Shown here: positions 1 to 6,260 of the stretch, piece after piece
How positions within the stretch are numbered: position 1 is the first letter of the stretch
Layout of the letters: the number at the start of each line of letters is the position of its first letter
Origin: an uncultured Faecalibacterium sp.
GTDB taxonomy: Bacteria; Bacillota; Clostridia; Oscillospirales; Ruminococcaceae
Length of the DNA: 7,626 nucleotides
Direction: 5' to 3'
NCBI GenBank assembly: GCA_937915335.1
Contig: CALDLZ010000012.1
Coordinates: 1 to 7,626, forward strand
Made by a program: the position numbers and the translations under genes
The notes under the pieces: model-generated
What the model was told of the DNA's origin: nothing
What the model saw: the letters and a program-made list of their open reading frames with translations, nothing else
The model's database searches: none

Positions 1-1
1 G

Positions 2-1153
2 GGAGAACAGGTGGTTCTGACAAACCAGAGCAGCCTGAATGCCAGCGGGGCTGAACTGCATCTGCTGGCAAACCGCAACGCCGGAGCCGCACAGGCGGTG
101 CAGGATGAACTGAATGGTCAGCAGGTGCAGCTGGTGGCGCAGATGGTCAGCGACACCGTCTGCTGCAATACCCTGACACTGCTGGGGGTAGAACCGTATG
201 CCAACATTCTCGGCACGGTCAACGACAGTATGCGCGGCTCGATGCTGTTTGTGGTGGGCAGTGTGCTGGTTTCTCTGGTGCTCATTGTGGTGCTTTCCAA
301 CCACTTTGCCCGCCGGGTGGAACGGTTCAAGGGCGAGATGGAAAAGGCCGCCCACGGCGAACGGGAACTGGCCCCAGCCATTGGCGGCAACGATGAAATT
401 TCGGAGTTGTACCAGTATCTGAACAGCATGATCGCGGACATCGACAACCTGACTTCCCGCGTTTATGAGAGCAGGCTCGAACAGGAGCAGCTTCGCACCC
501 GCCAGCGGGAAGCGGAGTTCAAGATGCTGGCCAGCCAGATCAACCCGCATTTTCTCTACAATACGTTGGAAAGCATCCGGATGAAGGCTTACGCTGCCGG
601 AGACGCTGAAGTGGCGGATATGGTGAAAATGCTCTCCAAACTCATGCGGCGGAACACGGAAATTCGGGACACGCTGGTCTCCCTGCGCAGTGAACTGACC
701 TTGACGGAGTATTACCTGAAAATTCAGCACTACCGCTTTGGCGATGCCATCCGGTACAAGTTCTGGGTGGACGAAGGGGCCGAAGATCTGACCATTCTGC
801 CGCTGCTGTTACAGCCCATTGTGGAAAATGCCTTTGTACACGGCCTGAAAGACCGGCGCGCAGGCGGGCAAATCACTGTGAGGGTGGAGTTGGGCGAGAA
901 TCTGCGCATCACCGTGGCGGATAATGGCTGCGGCATTCCGGCACAGAAGCTGGCGGAGATCCGCCAGCAGCTTTCGGCCTACGACCCGGCCAGCCAGTCG
1001 CATATCGGTGTGGCAAACGTAAACCAGCGCATCCAGCTGTATTACGGTGCGGCGTATGGCATCACGGTGGAAAGTGAGGACGGGCGCGGCACGCAGGTAA
1101 CACTGAACCTGCCCCGGCGCAGTGATGGAGAAGGGAGGAACATTTATGGCTGA
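2..1153 (+). CDS. YesM/LytS-type sensor histidine kinase, 5'-truncated by window edge
   Basis: The frame is open to the first base of the window, so the true start and most of the extracellular sensor lie upstream; about 383 residues are visible. In order: the end of an extracellular region (bases 2-235), one membrane helix rich in L/V (about 236-310), a HAMP-like segment with a coiled coil (about 310-510), then the His_kinase domain with QINPHFLYNTLESIRM (His codon 548-550, the expected phosphate acceptor). The HATPase_c domain follows, with an N-box PIVENAFVHGL (about 815-847), G1 box VADNGCGIP (about 914-940) and a G2-like GVANVNQRI region (about 1010). This PHFLYN architecture is the YesM/LytS family, which signals to AraC-type YesN regulators; one is encoded downstream at 2854-4398. 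The stop TGA at 1151-1153 overlaps the next gene. All catalytic motifs look intact. Family assignment is firm; the signal is unknown. Confidence 0.93.
   Translation, partial: GEQVVLTNQSSLNASGAELHLLANRNAGAAQAVQDELNGQQVQLVAQMVSDTVCCNTLTLLGVEPYANILGTVNDSMRGSMLFVVGSVLVSLVLIVVLSNHFARRVERFKGEMEKAAHGERELAPAIGGNDEISELYQYLNSMIADIDNLTSRVYESRLEQEQLRTRQREAEFKMLASQINPHFLYNTLESIRMKAYAAGDAEVADMVKMLSKLMRRNTEIRDTLVSLRSELTLTEYYLKIQHYRFGDAIRYKFWVDEGAEDLTILPLLLQPIVENAFVHGLKDRRAGGQITVRVELGENLRITVADNGCGIPAQKLAEIRQQLSAYDPASQSHIGVANVNQRIQLYYGAAYGITVESEDGRGTQVTLNLPRRSDGEGRNIYG
1132..1139 (+). promoter_or_regulatory. Ribosome binding site inside kinase 3' end
   Basis: AGGGAGGA lies 6 bases upstream of ATG 1146 and within the last codons of the histidine kinase. 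It decides the start of the binding-protein gene and implies re-initiation or coupling across the 8-base overlap. Confidence 0.8.
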
Positions 1154-2798
1154 GCAGAAGATTTCCCGACGCAGTTTTCTGGCAGCCTGCGGCGTGCTGG
1201 GCGCCGGAGCACTGACCGGCTGTAAAGCAGAAAGCATCGCAGCGGTGGCAGAACAGCCGCTGCAGCTGGTGTTCTTCAATATGGATGGCATCAGCGATTC
1301 GTGGACGGACCCCGTGGCGCAGAAAATCACCGAAAAAACCGGCATCACGCTAAAAACGCTGTATCCCTCCCGTGGCAGCAACGAAGCCATTGACCTGATG
1401 CTGACGGACGGTGAATACCCTGACCTCATCTTTGCAAAAGGCGATGTGAATAAACTGGTGGAAGCGAATGCCCTGATCGATCTGGAGCCGCTCATTGAGG
1501 AATACGGCTCCAATATCAAGGCGCTGTATGGAGCAGATTATCAGCGTCTGCGGTACAGTGCGGAGAAGCCGTACATCTACCAGCTGTGCAGCAATACCGT
1601 GAACAAGGAGCTCTATACCACTTCCGGCTCCGCACAATTGCAGTGGGCCGTGCTGAAAGAACACGAATATCAAATCCCCCACACGCTGGTGGAGTACGAA
1701 AACCAGATCAAAGCCTATCTTGCTGCTCACCCGGAAACGGACGGCAGGCCCACCATTGGCATCTCGTTGTGCTGCACCGACTGGCGGTGGTATATCACGC
1801 TGTCCAACCCATCGGCCTCCATTGCGGAAGCAGCTCCGGACAACGGCCAGTGGCTCATTGATGGAGAGACAGTGACCTATCTCCATGCCGGGCCGAACCA
1901 GAAGGAATACTATGCATGGCTGAACCGGATGTACTGGGAGGGCGTTCTCGATCCGGAATTTGCTACCCAGACCTTTGATGATTACAAACAGAAAATCGTT
2001 TCCGGACGGGTGCTGGGTTTGCTGGATGCGGACTGGAACTTTGCCGAAGCACAGAAAGAAATTATCCGTTCCGGCAAAACCGAGCACAGCTACGCGGGCC
2101 TGCCCGTGACCCTGCACGAAGGCGACGTCTGCCCTAGCCTGTTCAACTGGGGACTTTCACCGGGGTGGGGTGTGGGCATTACCACGGCCTGCCAGCACCC
2201 GGAACGGGCGGTCACGTTCCTCGACTGGCTGTGCAGTGAGGAAGGACAGGTGCTGATCCGTTGGGGCATCGAAGGAACAAACTACACCGTGGATGCCAGT
2301 GGGCGGCGGGTGCGCTCCCAGAAGGAGATCGACCGCAGCCAGCAGGATGCGGATTACCAGTCGGAAACGGGGGTGGGCTTCCATGCCTATCCGTTCCCCG
2401 GCTATGGCAAAGGCGTTTATGACAGCACCGGCAACTCCTATCAAATCGAGGATAAGGCGTATGTCATCAGCGCTTACAACGCTGAGGAAAAGGCCGCCTG
2501 CAAAGCCTGGGGCGTGGAGATGCTGCGGGATATCTTTCCGCCCAGTGAGAGCTTTCCGGCGCCGACCCACTCGGCAGGCTGGAACCTACCCGTGACGCGG
2601 GAACTGGCCGCAGAAGTGGAACAGCTGAACACCACGGCGTGGCAGGGACTGATCGACTGCATCCTCAGTCCGCAGGATGAATTTGATGCCTGCTGGGAAA
2701 AATTGCAGCAGGACTTGCTGGACGCAGGCCGTCTGGATACCGAAGAAAAAATGTCGTCGTTGGTGAAGAACCAGAAGGAATTCTGGGAAACCCTATAA
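1146..2798 (+). CDS. Extracellular solute-binding lipoprotein (LplA-like, carbohydrate ABC type)
   Basis: A 550-residue protein that should bind a sugar or oligosaccharide outside the membrane. The ATG at 1146 is preferred over the in-frame GTG/ATG at 1122/1125 because AGGGAGGA (1132-1139) sits 6 bases before it and the signal peptide then has normal length. The N-terminus has a twin-arginine-like SRRSFLAA (residues 7-14) and a lipobox LTGC with Cys26, so it is a predicted lipoprotein. The mature part has segments typical of large family-1 binding proteins: DLMLTDGEYPDLIFAKGD, PHTLVEYENQIKAYLAAHP, NRMYWEGVLDPEFATQTFDDY and PERAVTFLDWLCSEEGQVLIRWGIEG. It overlaps the kinase gene by 8 bases, with its ribosome site inside the kinase frame, so expression is probably coupled. 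Almost no flexible linker follows the lipid Cys, unlike the second binding protein at 7259. It may serve as the kinase's ligand sensor rather than as a transport subunit; that is inference. Confidence 0.92.
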   Translation: MAEQKISRRSFLAACGVLGAGALTGCKAESIAAVAEQPLQLVFFNMDGISDSWTDPVAQKITEKTGITLKTLYPSRGSNEAIDLMLTDGEYPDLIFAKGDVNKLVEANALIDLEPLIEEYGSNIKALYGADYQRLRYSAEKPYIYQLCSNTVNKELYTTSGSAQLQWAVLKEHEYQIPHTLVEYENQIKAYLAAHPETDGRPTIGISLCCTDWRWYITLSNPSASIAEAAPDNGQWLIDGETVTYLHAGPNQKEYYAWLNRMYWEGVLDPEFATQTFDDYKQKIVSGRVLGLLDADWNFAEAQKEIIRSGKTEHSYAGLPVTLHEGDVCPSLFNWGLSPGWGVGITTACQHPERAVTFLDWLCSEEGQVLIRWGIEGTNYTVDASGRRVRSQKEIDRSQQDADYQSETGVGFHAYPFPGYGKGVYDSTGNSYQIEDKAYVISAYNAEEKAACKAWGVEMLRDIFPPSESFPAPTHSAGWNLPVTRELAAEVEQLNTTAWQGLIDCILSPQDEFDACWEKLQQDLLDAGRLDTEEKMSSLVKNQKEFWETL

Positions 2799-2802
2799 GA
2801 AC

Positions 2803-2850
2803 AAAAACGTGCATCGCTCTCTTGCAAAAGAAACAGCGATGCACGTTTTT
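2803..2850. terminator. Bidirectional intrinsic terminator between convergent genes
   Basis: 2803-2818 and 2835-2850 are perfect inverted copies of 16 bases. The outer five pairs are A-T, giving a T-run at the 3' side on either strand (a run of six T at 2846-2851 on +, five T on -). The inner stem ACGTGCATCGCT is mixed. The 16-base loop can form a small extra stem CTT/AAG closing a GCAA tetraloop (2821-2830). It begins 4 bases after the stop of the binding-protein gene (2798) and ends 3 bases before the end of the regulator gene (2854), so it should end transcripts from both sides. Confidence 0.9.
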
Positions 2851-2853
2851 TGT

Positions 2854-4398
2854 TTACCATTTGGGTGCGCCGTTCTCCGAGACCTTGCGGAACTCGTTGG
2901 GACTGACACCAACGTACTTTTTGAATTTTTTGTGGAAGTAATCCACATCTTTATAACCCAGCTGGGCGGCGACTTCGTAAACACGCAGGCTGCTTTTTTG
3001 CAGCAGTTCTTTGGCGTGCTCCATCCGCACTTTGTCCAGATATTCGTTGAAGGAGCAGTTGGTCTGCTCCCGGAACAGCTTGCCCAGATAGGAACTGTTG
3101 TAGCCGAACAGCGGCGCAATCTCCTCCAGCTTGAGCGGCTGGGCGCAGTTCAACTCAATGTAGTGCTGCACCCGGTCAATGGTGCTGTCGGCTCCGCTGT
3201 GCACGGTGGTGGAGAACATCGTGAACTGCTCCTGCATGAAAGCGAGGATATCATAGAGATTGTTTTTCTCTTCAATAAACCGCACGGAACCGGCTTCATT
3301 GGAGAGAGCAAGCATACTATTTTTGTAGAGGTAACCGATCTGCTGGCGCACCGTGACATACACCTCGGTAAGAAACATCTTGCACACGGTGGGATTCTCG
3401 CATCGCTGGCAGAGCGTCTCCCGCAGCTGGGCAAAATCAGCGGCCATCTGTTTCGTGTTTTTGGCCTGAATGCAGTTGACGAACTGTTTGCAGTATGCAG
3501 CATTATCTTCTGCATCAAGCGGGGTGAAGGTATCAGAGGCGGGCAGGTCAGCGGCATCCAAGACGTGCCGTTGTGGGGCGCAGAAGAACCGCCGCTGCAT
3601 CAGCTTGACCGCATCGCAGTAAGAGACCACGACTTCCTGCGGCGTGGACACCACCCGGCCAAGGCAGAGAAAACGCTCCTGCCATACCGGCGGCAAGGCG
3701 CTGGAAGTGCGCTGCCCGGTGAGCCAGCGCCCGAACCGTAAGATCTGCTGTTTGCCGCACAGCAGGTGAAATTCGCGGTTGTCGATCACGATGCAGTCGC
3801 TTTCGGCGGCATCAATGCCGCTGCCGGCCAGCAGAGCGGCAAAGGAACCGCTGATGCTCTGGGAGGAAGGGGTGAACCGTTCACAGGCAAGCACCTGATA
3901 GCCGTCTGCCGACAGCCAGTAATCGGAAAGCGGGTCTACACTGGGGTCATACACGCCGTTCAGCAGCCGGAACAGCAGGGAAGAGCGGGCATGTTTTGTC
4001 AGCTCCCGGCGGGCAGAGCCTTCCTTGTCCAGCTCTTTGGCAATGGAACGCACGGCATCGGCCAGTTCATCTTCATCAATGGGCTTTGTCAGATAGAACG
4101 AGGTTCGGCTGCGCATGGCCCGCTGGGCATAGCCGAAATCGGATGCGCCGCTCAAAATGATAAAGAACCCCTGATACCCCTGCCGCCGGGCGGTCTCAAT
4201 GGCTTCCATGCCGTCCACGCCGGGCATACGAATATCCATCAGAACGAGGTCGGGTTTTTTCTGGGCAATCAGTTCCAGTGCCCGCTCGCCATCGGTGGCG
4301 GTGCCGCAAATTTCAAACCCAAGCTGCCGCCATGGCACAATGACCTGCAATCCCTGCAAGATGGGTTCTTCATCGTCCGCAATCAGGACCCTGTACAT
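2854..4398 (-). CDS. YesN-type response regulator, AraC family DNA-binding domain
   Basis: A 514-residue transcription regulator acting in the cytoplasm. The start ATG (4398-4396) is chosen because AAAAGGAGAG (4416-4407) lies 8 bases before it and the protein then begins directly with the receiver domain, MYRVLIADDEEPILQ. Receiver residues are as expected: acidic Asp8/Asp9, phospho-acceptor Asp55 in LVLMDIRMPGVDG, Ser83 and Lys105 in YLTKP. Residues about 130-405 are a middle region of the size usual in YesN proteins, with no recognisable motif. Residues about 407-505 are two AraC-type helix-turn-helix units (LEEIAPLFGYNSSYLGKLFRE, then VYEVAAQLGYKDVDYFHKKF...GVSPNEFRK). It is convergent with the kinase/binding-protein pair and divergent from the permease operon. 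That places it to be phosphorylated by the kinase and to control the operon (inference). The frame stays open 80 codons upstream of 4398, but that part has no ribosome site and no family similarity. Confidence 0.95.
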   Translation of the reverse strand: MYRVLIADDEEPILQGLQVIVPWRQLGFEICGTATDGERALELIAQKKPDLVLMDIRMPGVDGMEAIETARRQGYQGFFIILSGASDFGYAQRAMRSRTSFYLTKPIDEDELADAVRSIAKELDKEGSARRELTKHARSSLLFRLLNGVYDPSVDPLSDYWLSADGYQVLACERFTPSSQSISGSFAALLAGSGIDAAESDCIVIDNREFHLLCGKQQILRFGRWLTGQRTSSALPPVWQERFLCLGRVVSTPQEVVVSYCDAVKLMQRRFFCAPQRHVLDAADLPASDTFTPLDAEDNAAYCKQFVNCIQAKNTKQMAADFAQLRETLCQRCENPTVCKMFLTEVYVTVRQQIGYLYKNSMLALSNEAGSVRFIEEKNNLYDILAFMQEQFTMFSTTVHSGADSTIDRVQHYIELNCAQPLKLEEIAPLFGYNSSYLGKLFREQTNCSFNEYLDKVRMEHAKELLQKSSLRVYEVAAQLGYKDVDYFHKKFKKYVGVSPNEFRKVSENGAPKW

Positions 4399-4406
4399 GG
4401 TAAATT

Positions 4407-4416
4407 CTCTCCTTTT
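4407..4416 (-). promoter_or_regulatory. Ribosome binding site of the response regulator
   Basis: On the minus strand AAAAGGAGAG precedes ATG 4398 by 8 bases. It fixes the start and argues against the longer open frame reaching to 4638. Confidence 0.8.
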
Positions 4417-4425
4417 GCTGCCAGA

Positions 4426-4655
4426 TACCGGAAAACTTCTAGGAATATTGTAGCAGGACGGCCGGAAAAAGTCTAGCTTTCTACCGGGCAAAAACGTGCT
4501 CTTTTGGAGAAGCAAATGCGAAAAGTTCCGGTACTCGGCAACGGAAAATGCGGCGGCATGAAGAAGAAAAAACTGCGCAGACAAATTGGAAATAAGAGAA
4601 ATACAAAGAAAGGCAGAAATCTCGGAAAATTCCTGCAATCAAAAAAATTCCGGTA
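4426..4655. repeat. Three TTCCGGTA copies, candidate operators
   Basis: TTCCGGTA occurs on the minus strand at 4433-4426 and on the plus strand at 4526-4533 and 4648-4655, each preceded by an A/T-rich stretch and followed by a pyrimidine. A degenerate relative, TGTCCGGT, lies at 4670-4677 and touches the plus-strand -35 box. Clustering between divergent promoters suggests protein binding; the binding protein is not shown by the sequence. Confidence 0.4.
4447..4475 (-). promoter_or_regulatory. Predicted sigma-A promoter of the response regulator
   Basis: On the minus strand TAGACT (-35, 4475-4470; 4 of 6 to TTGACA) and TACAAT (-10, 4452-4447; 5 of 6 to TATAAT) are 17 bases apart. Transcription would start near 4440, giving a leader of about 40 bases that holds one TTCCGGTA copy and the ribosome site. 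Confidence 0.55.
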
Positions 4656-4676
4656 TTTTGTTCGGGATTTGTCCGG

Positions 4677-4705
4677 TTTACCCTCCGGGCGGCGCTCGGT
4701 ATACT
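4677..4705 (+). promoter_or_regulatory. Predicted sigma-A promoter of the ABC operon
   Basis: TTTACC (-35, 4677-4682; 4 of 6 to consensus) and TATACT (-10, 4700-4705; 5 of 6) are 17 bases apart. The start point should be near 4712, leaving a leader of about 60 bases before ATG 4773. The poor -35 box, abutted by candidate operator words, suits a promoter that needs an activator. Confidence 0.6.
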
Positions 4706-4706
4706 A

Positions 4707-4737
4707 GAACCAACAAAACCACGGTTTCTTGTGGTTC
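4707..4737 (+). other. Possible stem-loop in operon 5' leader
   Basis: AACCAC (4717-4722) can pair with GTGGTT (4731-4736) around an 8-base loop. Alternatively GAACCAACAA (4707-4716) pairs with TTGTGGTTC (4729-4737) with one bulged A. No T-run follows, so it is not a terminator. It could affect transcript stability, or be chance. Confidence 0.3.
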
Positions 4738-4756
4738 GATACTGGTGAAAATTGCC

Positions 4757-4765
4757 AAAGGAGGG
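4757..4765 (+). promoter_or_regulatory. Ribosome binding site of first permease
   Basis: AAAGGAGGG ends 7 bases before ATG 4773. It selects this start over an in-frame TTG at 4752, which lies upstream of the site. Confidence 0.8.
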
Positions 4766-4772
4766 TTCTTTC

Positions 4773-6248
4773 ATGCAAACAAAAACGGGTTCCCCCAGCG
4801 GAACACCGGCTCTGGCCGAAAGCAGAACGAGTGCCAGAGTGTACCAGGTTTTGCGGCTGGTGGCAGTCGTGATGTTCCTGTTCCTCTTCCTGCCGGGTCT
4901 CAATCCGGCACGCATCAGCGGTCTCATCAACCGCAACCTGTCGTTGTTCACGGCGGGCATCTCCCATAGTCAGCTGGTCAATGGATTCAGTAAGGCGTTC
5001 CGCAAAGGCTGGATCGAAGAAAGTACGCTGACCGCTTTGCAAATTGGCAGTCTGGCTTGTGTGTTCGGTATTCTGGCACAGGCGGGCGGCATGTGTGCAA
5101 GCCTTGGCAGCCATAAACTCAAGCGCATCGGCACCGGTGTCACGCTAGGCGGTGCAGTGGTCTCCATGGCGGGTCTGGGCTGCATCTTTGCCTGCCACAA
5201 CGCCTTTGTCAATGCTGAGAAGGCTGACAAGCTGGAACCGGTGCTGCCGGTCGACTTTGCCGTGCTGGCCGTGTTCATTGCCATTTCGGCAATTCTGAGC
5301 GTTATCCTGCTGGCCACCGGAAAAAAGGCTGCGAAAGACGAAAAGTGCGAAATTGAGCCGAAGTATCAGCTTTTCCTCATGTGCCTGCCGTTTCTGCTGC
5401 TGGCGTTCCTGTTCGGCTATCTGCCGCTGTACGGCTGGCGCTACGCCTTCTTTGATTATAAGGCTGGCGACGTGCTGAGCATGAGCAACTTTGTGGGCTT
5501 CAAGTGGTTCACTTACCTTGTGCAGAACAAGGCCACCCGCAGAGATATCATCCGCGTGATGAAGAACACGCTGGGCATCAGCGGCCTGGGCATCGCCACC
5601 AGCTGGGCCAGCATGATCTTCGCGGTGTTCCTCGCTGAGATCAAAAATGAGAAGTACCGCCGCTTTGTGCAGACCTTTACCACCATCCCCAACTTCATCA
5701 GCTGGGTTCTGATTTTCGCCGTGGCAACGGCCATCTTCTCCACCGATGGCTTTATCAGCAACCTGATGATCAAGGCGGGTGTGTGGACCACCGGCAAGAA
5801 CCTGCTGGCCTCTGATGCGCACGTTTGGCTGCAAATGCTGGCATGGAGCCTGTGGAAGGGCCTTGGCTGGGGCGCTATCGTGTACATTGCTTCGATCTCT
5901 GGCATCGACCAATCCCTGTACGAAGCCGCTAAGGTGGACGGCGCAGGCCGCTTTGCCCGGATGTGGAACATCACCATCCCGGAACTGATGCCTACCTACT
6001 GCGTTATGCTGCTGATGAGTGTGGCAAATATCCTGAACAACGGCATGGAACAGTATCTGGTGTTCTCCAATTCGGCCAATCAGGCATCGATTCAGGTGCT
6101 GGACCTGTACGTTTATAACCTGGGCATCGGCAACGGCCTGATCCCGCTGTCCACGGCCATTGGTATGCTGAAATCTGTCGTCAGTGTGGTGCTTCTGCTG
6201 GTTGCGAACCGCATCTCCAAGAAAGCCCGCGGCGAGAGCATCATTTAA
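4773..6248 (+). CDS. ABC transporter permease, LplB-like, with extra N-terminal membrane domain
   Basis: A 491-residue inner-membrane subunit of a carbohydrate (CUT1-type) importer. The permease core is residues about 197-491. It has six likely membrane helices (about 198-220, 263-290, 306-325, 350-373, 404-424, 455-478) and the EAA loop that contacts the ATPase, EAAKVDGAGRFARMWNITIP (384-403), preceded by the usual GWGAIVYIASISGIDQSLY. LplB-type permeases are usually around 300 residues; this one carries about 190 extra at the front. They hold four hydrophobic segments (about 25-43, 86-108, 119-141, 160-182), a polar stretch at 44-85 and a charged linker KKAAKDEKCEIEPK (184-197). The frame runs unbroken with uniform codon use, so this is not an obvious frameshift or sequencing error. 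It is first in the operon; the next gene starts 12 bases after its stop. The substrate is unknown. Confidence 0.93.
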   Translation: MQTKTGSPSGTPALAESRTSARVYQVLRLVAVVMFLFLFLPGLNPARISGLINRNLSLFTAGISHSQLVNGFSKAFRKGWIEESTLTALQIGSLACVFGILAQAGGMCASLGSHKLKRIGTGVTLGGAVVSMAGLGCIFACHNAFVNAEKADKLEPVLPVDFAVLAVFIAISAILSVILLATGKKAAKDEKCEIEPKYQLFLMCLPFLLLAFLFGYLPLYGWRYAFFDYKAGDVLSMSNFVGFKWFTYLVQNKATRRDIIRVMKNTLGISGLGIATSWASMIFAVFLAEIKNEKYRRFVQTFTTIPNFISWVLIFAVATAIFSTDGFISNLMIKAGVWTTGKNLLASDAHVWLQMLAWSLWKGLGWGAIVYIASISGIDQSLYEAAKVDGAGRFARMWNITIPELMPTYCVMLLMSVANILNNGMEQYLVFSNSANQASIQVLDLYVYNLGIGNGLIPLSTAIGMLKSVVSVVLLLVANRISKKARGESII

Positions 6249-6256
6249 GGAGGTGA
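6246..6256 (+). promoter_or_regulatory. Near-perfect ribosome site overlapping stop codon, drives GTG start
   Basis: TAAGGAGGTGA starts with the stop codon of the first permease and closely matches the anti-Shine-Dalgarno complement. It supports GTG 6261 as the start of the second permease (AGGAGG ends 7 bases before it) and suggests tight coupling of the two subunits. Confidence 0.85.
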
Positions 6257-6260
6257 GAAC

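Larger units (their letters stand above)
4399..4772. promoter_or_regulatory. Divergent regulatory region between regulator and permease operon
   Basis: This 374-base gap between the regulator start and the permease start has no convincing gene. It is more A/T-rich than the flanking genes, with an A7 tract at 4641-4647. It holds a promoter for each side (4447-4475 on -, 4677-4705 on +), three exact copies of TTCCGGTA (4426-4433 on -, 4526-4533 on +, 4648-4655 on +) and related CCGG-containing words near 4462, 4484, 4673 and 4685. Its size and layout suit an AraC-type regulator acting on the operon and possibly on its own gene. Between 4500 and 4640 nothing else is recognised apart from a lysine-rich 63-codon open frame, judged non-coding. 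Confidence 0.6.

Noticed and set aside
1350..2117. 255-codon minus-strand open frame within the first binding protein
   Set aside because: It is a shadow of the real gene: no ribosome site, no recognisable motif, and it lies wholly inside a well-supported coding sequence.
2809..3741. 310-codon plus-strand open frame (with a second one at 3766-4476) opposite the response regulator
   Set aside because: The frames start inside the terminator or inside the regulator and resemble no family. They lie opposite a regulator with complete receiver and AraC domains.
4399..4638. 80-codon upstream extension of the response regulator frame
   Set aside because: The receiver domain starts at 4398 with a good ribosome site. 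The extension covers the regulator's own predicted promoter and has no family similarity.
4516..4707. Lysine/arginine-rich plus-strand open frame of 63 codons (ATG 4516) in the regulatory gap
   Set aside because: A weak GGAG lies 6 bases upstream, but the frame runs through the predicted operon promoter and two candidate operators and ends at the -10 box. Its composition simply reflects A-rich intergenic DNA. A conserved small protein is not excluded.
4399..4772. Riboswitch, tRNA, small RNA or catabolite (cre) operator in the gap
   Set aside because: I found no tRNA-like cloverleaf, no terminator/antiterminator pair and no convincing cre-like palindrome; only short stems and CCGG-containing words are present.
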